From Sphingomonas sp. CBMAI 2297 (GTDB lineage Bacteria; Pseudomonadota; Alphaproteobacteria; Sphingomonadales; Sphingomonadaceae), in assembly GCF_029870595.1 (NCBI RefSeq), contig NZ_JAPDIR010000001.1, positions 62,001 through 126,000 of the forward strand: 64,000 bases of DNA. Direction: 5' to 3'. The translations under genes were made by a program, and so were the position numbers. Positions 1 to 7,471 of the stretch are shown piece by piece (the stretch's first letter is position 1; the number at the start of each line of letters is the position of its first letter). The notes under the pieces are model-generated. The model was given only the letters and a program-made list of their open reading frames with translations, ran no database searches and was not told the origin of the DNA.

Positions 1-2107
1 CGTCGCCCTCGGGCGCGCCGTCCAGGCTGAAGCCGCCATCCTCGGGCTCCTCGGTGACTGCGGAGATATATTCGGGCGTGCCCTGCGCGCGCCAGTGATC
101 GGACACGGCCTGGACTTCGTCGTCGCTGACGAACGGGCCGTGCACGCGGACGATCTGCTTGCCGCCCGGCATGTAGAGCATGTCGCCCTTGCCCAGCAGC
201 TGCTCGGCGCCCTGCTCGCCCAGGATGGTGCGCGAATCGATCTTGCTGGCGACGTAGAAGGACAGGCGGGTCGGCAGGTTCGCCTTGATCACGCCGGTGA
301 TGACGTCGACCGAGGGACGCTGCGTCGCCATGATCAGGTGGATGCCCGCCGCGCGCGCCTTTTGCGCCAGCCGCTGGATCAGGAATTCCACTTCCTTGCC
401 CGCGGTCATCATCAGGTCGGCCAGCTCGTCGACGATCACCACGATCTGCGGCAGCGGCTGGAGGTCGAGCGCTTCCTCCTCGTAGATCGGCTTGCCGGTG
501 TCGGGGTCATAGCCCACCTGCACCTTGCGGCCGAGCTTCTGGCCCTTCGCCTTCGCCTGGCGCACCTTGTCGTTGAACGAGGCGAGGCTGCGGACATTGG
601 CATGCGCCATCATCCGGTAGCGGTCCTCCATCTGCTCGACCGCCCATTTCAGCGCGCGCACTGCCTTGGCCGGCTCGGTCACCACATCGGCAAGCAGGTG
701 CGGGATGTCCTTGTACATGCTCAGCTCGAGCATCTTGGGATCGATCATGATCATCCGGCACTGCTCGGGCGTGAGCCGGTAGAGCAGCGAGAGGATCATG
801 CAGTTGAGCCCCACCGACTTGCCCGAGCCGGTGGTGCCGGCGACGAGCAGGTGCGGCATCGGCGCCAGGTCGGCGATCACCGGATCGCCCGCGATGTTCT
901 TGCCGAGCACCAGCGGCAGCGTCGCTCCCTGATCCTCAAAGGCCTGGCTGGCGACCAGTTCGTGCAGATTGACCGATTCGCGCGCCGCATTGGGCAGCTC
1001 GATGCCGATCACGCTGCGCCCGGGGATGGTGGCGATGCGCGCCGAGGTGGCGGACATGTTGCGCGCCACGTCGTCGGCGAGCTGGATCACCCGGCTCGCC
1101 TTGATGCCTGCCGCCGGCTCGAGCTCGTACATGGTGACGACCGGGCCCGGCCGCACCTCGACGATCTGGCCCTTCACGTTGAAATCGTCGAGCACGCTCT
1201 CGAGCAGCCGGGCGTTGCGCTCCAGCGCCGCCTTGTCGATCCCGGCATTCTTGTTGACCGGCGGCGGCTTGAGCAGGTCGATCGAAGGCAGCTGATAGCT
1301 GTCCTTGAAATCGAGGCTGGTCTGGGTCGGCGGCTTGGTCCGTGCGGGCGAGGGCGTGAGGTTGCGATCGGCGATCACCGGGCCGGGCCGGGTGTCGGGC
1401 ACCACTGTCTTGCGCGGTTCGCGGCCCTCGCGGATTTTCGGCTCGGGTGCGGCGAGCTCCTTCTCCGGCGCGCCGAGCAGGGCCGTCTTGCCCGGCCCCT
1501 TGAGGCTGGGGATGCCCGGCAGGCTCACGCGCTCGGGCAGCGAGAAGTCGAGGCTGCGCCACCAGATGAACAGGCCGATCAGCCCGCAGACCAGGCCGAG
1601 GCCGCGCCCGGCCCACCAGCTGATCACCGGATCGCCGGCAAAGCCGATCAGCCAGTTGAAGAAGCCGGCGATCGACAGGCCGACCACGCCGCCCCAGCCG
1701 CCCGTCAGCGACAGCACCGCGTCGGCGGAGAAGAAGGCGAGCGCGGTGGCGGTGAAGACCACGCCCAGGCTCACGCCGCGGAACATGGTGCCCCAATTGC
1801 CCACCGGCCGGTCCTTGAGCAGGCGATAGGCGACGATCAGCCCGATCGGCAGGAACAGCACCACCGCGGGGCCGAGCAGCGCGAACAGGAAATCGGCGGT
1901 CCAGGCGCCGGGCTCGCCCATCCAGTTGCGGGCGGGGCCGGCGGCCGCGGTGTTCATCGACGGATCGGTCGGCTGATAGCTGCCCAGCGCCACGCCGAGC
2001 GCGAGCACGCCCAGGAACAGAGCGGCTCCGCCGATCACCGCGCCGCTGCGGCGCGCGCCGGCCTTCATGGTTTCGCGCCAAAGCGGCGCCTGTGCCCGGG
2101 ACGCCAT
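1..2107 (-). CDS. ftsK: DNA translocase FtsK (3' end off the window)
   Basis: Divisome-anchored ATPase that pumps chromosomal DNA through the closing septum and activates dimer resolution. The first ~200 residues contain about four membrane segments (e.g. around residues 24-41 and 75-95). A Pro/charged linker follows, then the RecA-like motor with Walker A GTTGSGKS near residue 420, the Walker B region IVVIVDELADLMM, and the FtsK signature ATQRPSVDVITGVIKANLP. About 702 codons are visible and the reading frame is open at base 1, so only the C-terminal part (probably the gamma winged-helix domain) is missing. The start is the ATG at 2107, giving MASRAQAPLWRE. It is divergent from the UbiH-type gene across ~134 bp. 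The family call is firm; completeness of the far end cannot be judged. Confidence 0.96.
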   Translation of the reverse strand, partial: MASRAQAPLWRETMKAGARRSGAVIGGAALFLGVLALGVALGSYQPTDPSMNTAAAGPARNWMGEPGAWTADFLFALLGPAVVLFLPIGLIVAYRLLKDRPVGNWGTMFRGVSLGVVFTATALAFFSADAVLSLTGGWGGVVGLSIAGFFNWLIGFAGDPVISWWAGRGLGLVCGLIGLFIWWRSLDFSLPERVSLPGIPSLKGPGKTALLGAPEKELAAPEPKIREGREPRKTVVPDTRPGPVIADRNLTPSPARTKPPTQTSLDFKDSYQLPSIDLLKPPPVNKNAGIDKAALERNARLLESVLDDFNVKGQIVEVRPGPVVTMYELEPAAGIKASRVIQLADDVARNMSATSARIATIPGRSVIGIELPNAARESVNLHELVASQAFEDQGATLPLVLGKNIAGDPVIADLAPMPHLLVAGTTGSGKSVGLNCMILSLLYRLTPEQCRMIMIDPKMLELSMYKDIPHLLADVVTEPAKAVRALKWAVEQMEDRYRMMAHANVRSLASFNDKVRQAKAKGQKLGRKVQVGYDPDTGKPIYEEEALDLQPLPQIVVIVDELADLMMTAGKEVEFLIQRLAQKARAAGIHLIMATQRPSVDVITGVIKANLPTRLSFYVASKIDSRTILGEQGAEQLLGKGDMLYMPGGKQIVRVHGPFVSDDEVQAVSDHWRAQGTPEYISAVTEEPEDGGFSLDGAPEGD

Positions 2108-2241
2108 GCCCAGCCTCCAGATTTTCAGGGGTGCGGGCCGGTTAATCGCCTGAGCGGACTCCGGCGTCAAGCGTTCCCCGCACGTTCCGCCGCATCCCGC
2201 GCGGGGATGACGGACGGGAAGGGAGGCGCTACGGCGGGTCC

Positions 2242-3459
2242 ATGGATCGCGCAGACGTTCTCATCCTCGGCGGCGGGCTGGTCGGCTCGGCGCTGGCTAC
2301 CGCGCTCGATGCGCATGGCATTTCCTCGATCGTGATCGATCCCGCCGATCCGGCGCAGATCCTCGCCGCCCGGCACGACGGCCGCGCCTCGGCGATCGCC
2401 AGCGCGCCGATGCGGATGTTCGAGGCGATCGGCGTGGCGGCGCGGCTGGCGGGTAAGGGCTGCCCGATCGCGGGCATCCGCGTCTCGGACGGGCTCGATC
2501 CCGGCAAGCTCGATTTCGCGCCCGGCGAAGGCGAGGGCGCGCTCGGCCACATGTTCGAGAATCGTGTCCTTCGCACCGCTCTCTACGAAGCCGCGGTCGC
2601 GGCGCCGCTCGCCGATATGCGCATGCGGACGCGCGCGCTCCGCGTGGAGCGCGGCGCGTTCGGCGTCTCTGCCGAGCTGAGCGACGGCACCACGGTCCAT
2701 GCCCAGCTGCTGGTAGGGGCCGAGGGCCGCAACTCGCCGACGCGCGAGGCCGCCGGGCTCAGCACCGCGCGCTGGAGCTATGATCACGCCGCGATGGTCG
2801 CCACGCTCGGCCATGAACGCAGCCACGAGAACATCGCCTTCGAGATCTTCTATCCGACCGGCCCGTTCGCGATCCTGCCGCTCCTGGACGACGCGCACGG
2901 CCATCGCTCGGCCGTGGTGTGGACGGTCCATGCCCGCGACGCCGCCGGCATGATGAAGATCTCCGAGCGCGCCTATCTGGCCGAGGCGGAGAAGCGCATG
3001 GGCGGGTTCCTGGGCAGGCTGGGCCCGCTCACCGCGCGCTTCAGCCATCCGCTCGGCTTTCACCATGCCGCCTGGATCACCAGCGACCGGCTGGCGCTGG
3101 TCGGCGACGCCGCGCACGGCATCCATCCGATCGCGGGGCAGGGGGTGAATGTGGGCTTTCGCGACGTCGCCACGCTGGTCGAGGTGCTGGTGGACGGCAA
3201 AAGGCTGGGCCTGGACATGGGCGACCCGCAGCTGCTCGCGCGCTATCAGCGCTGGCGCGGGCTCGACACCTTCATGGTCGCCGCCGCCACCGACGGGCTG
3301 ACCCGCCTGTTCGGCATTCCCGGCAAGACCGCCAGCGCCGTTCGCCGCTTCGGCCTCTCCGCGGTCGACCGGCTGCCGCCGCTCAAGCACTGGTTCATGG
3401 CCGAGGCGCGCGGCGAAAGCGGCGACGTGCCCAAGCTGCTGCAGGGGATGCCCGCCTAG
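2242..3459 (+). CDS. UbiH/UbiF/COQ6-family FAD-dependent hydroxylase
   Basis: Aromatic-ring monooxygenase of the ubiquinone-biosynthesis type, expected to hydroxylate a polyprenylated ring using FAD, O2 and NAD(P)H. It is 405 aa, the usual size. The N-terminus has the Rossmann dinucleotide motif (ILGGGLVGSALATAL, residues ~8-22). The second FAD-binding signature GDAAHGIHPIAGQGVNVGF lies near residues 287-305 and is diagnostic of the UbiH/VisC family. The sequence alone does not say which ring position it modifies (UbiH, UbiF or UbiI), so no symbol is given. A small hypothetical gene starts 20 bp downstream and may be cotranscribed. Confidence 0.9.
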   Translation: MDRADVLILGGGLVGSALATALDAHGISSIVIDPADPAQILAARHDGRASAIASAPMRMFEAIGVAARLAGKGCPIAGIRVSDGLDPGKLDFAPGEGEGALGHMFENRVLRTALYEAAVAAPLADMRMRTRALRVERGAFGVSAELSDGTTVHAQLLVGAEGRNSPTREAAGLSTARWSYDHAAMVATLGHERSHENIAFEIFYPTGPFAILPLLDDAHGHRSAVVWTVHARDAAGMMKISERAYLAEAEKRMGGFLGRLGPLTARFSHPLGFHHAAWITSDRLALVGDAAHGIHPIAGQGVNVGFRDVATLVEVLVDGKRLGLDMGDPQLLARYQRWRGLDTFMVAAATDGLTRLFGIPGKTASAVRRFGLSAVDRLPPLKHWFMAEARGESGDVPKLLQGMPA

Positions 3460-3479
3460 AAATTTCGGGGAATGGCAGG

Positions 3480-3926
3480 ATGAGCTGGGATTTGTACGCG
3501 CAGGATTTTCCGCCCGTCGCTTCGGTCGAGGACATTCCCGAGGACTTCGATCCCCAGCCACTGGGTCCGCGCGATACGGTGATCTTGAAGATCAGGGCCG
3601 TGCTGCCCGACGTCGATTTCAGTGACCCCGGCTGGGGCCTGCTCAGGCGTGAGGGCTGGTCGATCGAGTTCAATTTGGGAAACGATGCGGAATGCAGCGG
3701 CGTCTCGCTTTACGTGCGCGGCGGTGGCGCTGATGCGATGGAAGTGGTCGATTCGATCCTGCATGCGATAGGTGCACGCGGCATCGACCTCCAGACCAGC
3801 AGGTTCTTCACGCTGGAAGCCGCCCGAAAAAGCTTCGGGACATGGCAGGACTATCGCGATCAGGTCGTGGCCGAATATGTGCCGGCACCCAAACGGGGCT
3901 TGCTTTCCCGCCTTTTCGGCAAATAG
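3480..3926 (+). CDS. hypothetical protein, 148 aa
   Basis: I do not recognise a family. The protein starts MSWDLYAQDFPPVASVEDIP and is acidic in its N-terminal half. It has a compact middle section with Gly-rich YVRGGGADAMEVVDSILH and ends in a basic tail (PKRGLLSRLFGK). No signal peptide or membrane segment is seen, so it is probably cytoplasmic. Start: the ATG at 3480 is preceded by a purine-rich GGGGAATGGCAGG stretch. It lies 20 bp after the UbiH-type gene and converges on the Lon-domain gene with 8 bp between stops. GC bias and codon use match its neighbours, supporting a real gene. Confidence 0.7.
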   Translation: MSWDLYAQDFPPVASVEDIPEDFDPQPLGPRDTVILKIRAVLPDVDFSDPGWGLLRREGWSIEFNLGNDAECSGVSLYVRGGGADAMEVVDSILHAIGARGIDLQTSRFFTLEAARKSFGTWQDYRDQVVAEYVPAPKRGLLSRLFGK

Positions 3927-3934
3927 GGAGCACC

Positions 3935-4555
3935 CTATTGCAGCGTCCCCTCGTCGCCGTCGTGGCGGCCGAAGAACTGCATCAGCTGGACGATCAGCTC
4001 CGATCGCTCGGCCAGAGTGTCCGCCTCCAGCAGCGCCTGTTTCGAAGCGACGTCGAACGGCGCGATCTGGGCGATGCCGTTGACCAGCGATTCGTCGTCC
4101 AGCCGGCTCACCGCCTCCCAGTCGACCGCATAGCCGAGGCCATCGGCGAAGCGCCGCGATTCGATCTCGAGGGCGGCGCGCTCGGCCATGGCGAGCACTT
4201 CGATGTCGCCCGCCTGTTCCAACGCGGCCTCGACCTGGCGGAACGGCGTCGTGACGTCGAGCTCGCGCACCAGGGAGAAACGGGCCAGCCCCTCGAGCAC
4301 GATGTCGAAGCGCCCGTCGTCGAGCGCCTCCACTTCGGCGATGCGCCCGACACAGCCGATCTCGAACAGGGCCGGCGAATCGCCCGGGCCGCGCGGTTGG
4401 ATCATGCCGATCCGCCGGTCGCGCGCCAGCGCGTCCGAGACCATCGCCCGGTAGCGCGGCTCGAAGATGTGGAGCGGCAGGTGCATGCGCGGGAAGAGCA
4501 GGGCCCCGCCCAGCGGGAATATCGAGAGGCGCGAGAGCGTCCCGCCGGGAATCAT
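3935..4555 (-). CDS. Lon substrate-binding (LON_substr_bdg / PUA-like) domain protein
   Basis: Stand-alone homologue of the N-terminal domain of the ATP-dependent protease Lon, without AAA or protease domains (206 aa). The N-terminal core LSIFPLGGALLFPRMHLPLHIFEPRYR is typical of the family; it is given here only as positions ~8-34 with key LPLHIFEPRY. Its function is unknown; binding of misfolded substrates or an adaptor role is inferred from the domain. The start is the ATG at 4555, chosen because it forms a 4-nt ATGA overlap with the upstream thioredoxin-like gene. A longer in-frame start exists but has no family similarity. The coupling suggests a shared proteostasis role. Confidence 0.88.
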   Translation of the reverse strand: MIPGGTLSRLSIFPLGGALLFPRMHLPLHIFEPRYRAMVSDALARDRRIGMIQPRGPGDSPALFEIGCVGRIAEVEALDDGRFDIVLEGLARFSLVRELDVTTPFRQVEAALEQAGDIEVLAMAERAALEIESRRFADGLGYAVDWEAVSRLDDESLVNGIAQIAPFDVASKQALLEADTLAERSELIVQLMQFFGRHDGDEGTLQ

Positions 4556-5454
4556 CCGAACAGGATCGCCGACAGCTTGCGGCGCTGCGCCGCGACCCAG
4601 GGATCCTCGATCCCGGCGGCCTCGAACAGCTTCAGCAGCCGCTGGCGCGCCGCGCCCTCGTTCCATTCGCGATCGTCGCGGATCATGCCGAGCAGCGTCG
4701 CGGCGGCCGCATCGCGATCCCCCGCCGCCATCTGGCCGCCGGCGAGCTCGTAGCGCGCTTCCATGTCACCCGTCGCCGCCTGCGCGGCGAGGCCGCTCAG
4801 ATCCTCGACCGGGCGGGCCTCCTTCGCCAGCGCGATCGCGGCGCGCGCCTGTTCGATCTCGGCGCCCTTGGCGTCTCCCGGCAGGGCGGCGAGCACGGCT
4901 TCGGCCTCCTCGGTCCGGCCCAGCGCCAGCAGCGCGCGCGCGCGGCCGGCGGCGACCGCGCCATGCTCGGGCGCCATCTCGGCAATCTGCTCGAAGATCG
5001 CGAGCGCGCGCTCGGCATCGCCTTCGGCCAGCACCTGCTCGCCCATCGCGATCAGCGGCTCCAGCTCGGCCTCCGCCTGCGCGTCGGCGCTCTGCACCGG
5101 AAGCTGGCGCAGGATCTGGTCGAGCATGGTGCGCAGCTGCGATTCGGTGCGCGCCGAGCTGAGGTCGGCGACCAGCTGGCCCTGGAACATCGCATAGACA
5201 GTGGGGATCGAGCGGACCTGGAACTGGTTGGCGATGAACTGATTCGCATCGACATCGACCTTGGCGAGGACGACGCCCTTGCCGGCATAGTCGGCGGCGA
5301 CCTTTTCGAGGACCGGCGCCAGCGCCTTGCAGGGGCCGCACCATTCCGCCCAGAAATCGATGATGACGAGACTGGTCATCGAGGGCTCGACGACGTCGCG
5401 GCGGAACGCGTCGACGGCATCCTTCTCCGCGGGGGTGAGTCCAAGCGTGGCCAA
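4552..5454 (-). CDS. CnoX/YbbN-like thioredoxin-TPR co-chaperone
   Basis: A 300-aa protein with an N-terminal thioredoxin fold and a C-terminal helical (TPR-like) half. The active site is W38-C39-G40-P41-C42, inside DFWAEWCGPCK. A cis-Pro segment follows (RSIPTVYAMF). Both cysteines are present, unlike the E. coli CnoX SxxC variant, so redox activity is likely. The Ala/Glu-rich repeats from residue ~125 match the TPR region that binds clients or GroEL in CnoX. Family knowledge points to a holdase protecting proteins from oxidative aggregation. It is the first gene of a two-gene unit with the Lon-domain protein (ATGA overlap). Confidence 0.88.
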   Translation of the reverse strand: MATLGLTPAEKDAVDAFRRDVVEPSMTSLVIIDFWAEWCGPCKALAPVLEKVAADYAGKGVVLAKVDVDANQFIANQFQVRSIPTVYAMFQGQLVADLSSARTESQLRTMLDQILRQLPVQSADAQAEAELEPLIAMGEQVLAEGDAERALAIFEQIAEMAPEHGAVAAGRARALLALGRTEEAEAVLAALPGDAKGAEIEQARAAIALAKEARPVEDLSGLAAQAATGDMEARYELAGGQMAAGDRDAAAATLLGMIRDDREWNEGAARQRLLKLFEAAGIEDPWVAAQRRKLSAILFG

Positions 5455-5630
5455 GGCGCGTGCTCCTGAAAAAAGTGCTTCGTGGTTTCGCGGCGATATG
5501 TGGGCTTTCGCGCGTCATGCGCCAAGCCTCTAAAAAAGTTGCATCCATGGGGTTGCCCACCCCCAAAGCCGGTGCTAGTGGCCGCGCCTCACCCGCCCGG
5601 TGCGCTGATCGCCCGGGCCAAAACGCCAGA

Positions 5631-5705
<75 letters not shown>

Positions 5706-5903
5706 GCGTTTCCTGCCGGATCCCCGGCACTTTCCAGGGAAGCGTCGAAATCGCCCCGGCCGCTGCCGATGGCGCTCCGGGTATCGCCCGGAGCAGCGGT
5801 GCTGCGCCTGGCCGTCGAGCCGGGCCGATCCGTCCGATTCGGACATGCCGGGCTGCCGGCCATTTCAGCCTGGGTACAGATTCCGGCGGCGATAAGCCCC
5901 GCC

Positions 5904-6329
5904 ATGTTCGGCAAGTCCTTCCGGGCGATCCTGCCCGCGCTCGCACTCTCCTCCACGCTGGTCGCCTCCGTGGCGGCCGGCTCGCCATCCGATGCGCCGA
6001 TCGCCAGCGAGTGGCGCAATCCCGGCAACAGCGTCCATGTCCGCATCGACGAATGCGGCGGCGCGCTGTGCGGCACCATCACCTGGGCGAGCGAAGGGGC
6101 GATCGCCGATGCCCGGCGCGGCGGCACCGAGCAGCTGGTCGGCACGCGCCTGTTCCGCGACCTCAAGCCCGCCGGTCCCGGCAAGTGGAGCGGCAAGGTG
6201 TTCGTGCCCGATATCCGCCAGACCTTCTCGGGCACCATCCAGTTCCAGGACGGCGACAAGATGGTCGGCAAGGGCTGTGTGCTGTTCGGAGTCGTCTGCA
6301 AGGCGCAGACCTGGTCGCGGGTGCGTTGA
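5904..6329 (+). CDS. DUF2147 family secreted protein
   Basis: A 141-aa exported protein of the DUF2147 family, of unknown biochemical role and probably periplasmic. It starts with a basic signal peptide (MFGKSFRAILPALALSSTLV..) cleaved near ASVAAGS. The mature part has the family pattern: an early W (SEWRNPGNSVHVRI), a CGGALCG segment, the W-x-G region (GKWSGKVFVPD) and a final GKGCVLFGVVCKAQTWSRV. Conserved Cys pairs suggest disulphides outside the cytoplasm. The start at 5904 is the ATG giving a clean signal peptide; upstream in-frame codons run into the tRNA. Confidence 0.83.
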   Translation: MFGKSFRAILPALALSSTLVASVAAGSPSDAPIASEWRNPGNSVHVRIDECGGALCGTITWASEGAIADARRGGTEQLVGTRLFRDLKPAGPGKWSGKVFVPDIRQTFSGTIQFQDGDKMVGKGCVLFGVVCKAQTWSRVR

Positions 6330-6389
6330 GCGGGTTTGGCCGCAGCCTTCGGGCTGGCGGCGCGGCGCGGAGCGGCTAGGGTCGGGCGC

Positions 6390-7196
6390 ATGAGCATGGC
6401 ACCCATTCGAGTCGGCATCGGCGGCTGGACCTTCGAACCCTGGCGCGGGACCTTCTATCCGGAGGGGCTCAGCCAGAAGAAGGAGCTGGAATATGCCGCG
6501 CGGCAGCTGACCGCGATCGAGATCAACGGCACCTATTATTCCAGCTTCAAGCCGGCGACTTTCGAAGGCTGGGCGAAGACGGTGCCCGACGGTTTCGTCT
6601 TCGCCGTGAAGGGCTCGCGTTTCTGCACCAATCGCAAGGTGCTGGCCGATGCCGGCGAATCGGTGGCGAAGTTCGTCGGCCAGGGAGTCGTGGCGCTGGG
6701 GGATCGGCTGGGGCCGCTGATGTGGCAGTTCATGGCGACCAAGAAGTTCGACGCCGCCGATTTCGGCGCGTTTCTCGACCTGCTGCCGCGCGCGCATGAG
6801 GGCGTGGCCCTTCGCCACGCCGTGCAGGTCCGTCACGAGAGCTTCGCCGTTCCCGAATTCGTCGCGCTGTGCCGCGGGGCCGGCGTCGCGATCGTCTATG
6901 CCGATTCGCCGCAATATCCCGCGATCGCCGACGTGACCGGCGACTTCGTCTATGCCCGGCTCGAGGCGGGCGAGGACGACAATCCCTTCTGCTATCCCGA
7001 AGCCGATCTTCCGCGCTGGACCGCGGCGGCGGGGACCTGGGCTTCGGGCGGCCGCCCGGAAGGCCTGCCCTATGTCGAGGACCGGGACCCGCCGGCGGTG
7101 CCGCGCGAAACCTTCCTGTTCTTCATCCATGGCGGCAAGGTGCGGGCGCCGGCGGCGGCGCGGGAACTGATCCGGCGACTCGGCCAGTCAACTTGA
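6390..7196 (+). CDS. DUF72 (YecE-like) TIM-barrel protein
   Basis: A 268-aa member of the DUF72/YecE family, a TIM-barrel fold of unknown activity that resembles sugar isomerases and endonucleases. Motifs seen: VGIGGWTFEPWRGTFYP at residues ~7-23, EINGTYYSSFKPATFEGWA, VPDGFVFAVKGSRF, QVRHESF and VPRETFLFFIHGGKV. The start at 6390 (MSMAPIRVGIGG) is 60 bp after the DUF2147 stop. It ends about 275 bp before the TonB receptor. It is cytoplasmic, with no signal peptide. Confidence 0.87.
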   Translation: MSMAPIRVGIGGWTFEPWRGTFYPEGLSQKKELEYAARQLTAIEINGTYYSSFKPATFEGWAKTVPDGFVFAVKGSRFCTNRKVLADAGESVAKFVGQGVVALGDRLGPLMWQFMATKKFDAADFGAFLDLLPRAHEGVALRHAVQVRHESFAVPEFVALCRGAGVAIVYADSPQYPAIADVTGDFVYARLEAGEDDNPFCYPEADLPRWTAAAGTWASGGRPEGLPYVEDRDPPAVPRETFLFFIHGGKVRAPAAARELIRRLGQST

Positions 7197-7471
7197 CCGG
7201 AACACCTCCGAAATGGTTTAAACAATTGCCAGATCGGTAGTAAACTGAGAGGTTTCGACACAATTTTGCAGTCCTGCAACTTGGCAGAAACATTACAGCC
7301 AAGATGCGTGCCTTTCTGGATACAGAAGAAAGGCAAAACGCGAGCCTGCCTTTTCGGCGCTTTACGCGCGAATCCGCGACTCTCATCCCGAAGCCAGTCC
7401 ATGCCGTTACGGCGGCACGGCCGGCTCACACCCCGCGCAACGCTAGCGCTGGGCAGTAGGGAAAGGGTACC
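7197..7471 (+). promoter_or_regulatory. upstream region of the TonB receptor with a 14-bp palindrome
   Basis: This 275-bp gap is visibly AT-richer than the genes beside it and must hold the receptor's promoter and leader. At 7266-7279 there is a perfect inverted repeat, TTGCAG-TC-CTGCAA, of the kind bound by dimeric repressors. A purine-rich ribosome site (AGGGAAAGGG) directly precedes the ATG at 7472. I cannot pick a confident -35/-10 pair. No regulator gene lies next to it, so the binding protein is unknown. Confidence 0.4.

Noticed and set aside
95..2335. 746-codon plus-strand open frame
   Set aside because: Antisense to ftsK, whose motifs are clear on the minus strand.
7278..7300. sigma-54-like TGGCAG...TTACA upstream of the TonB receptor
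   Set aside because: The invariant GC of the -12 element reads AC; not convincing.
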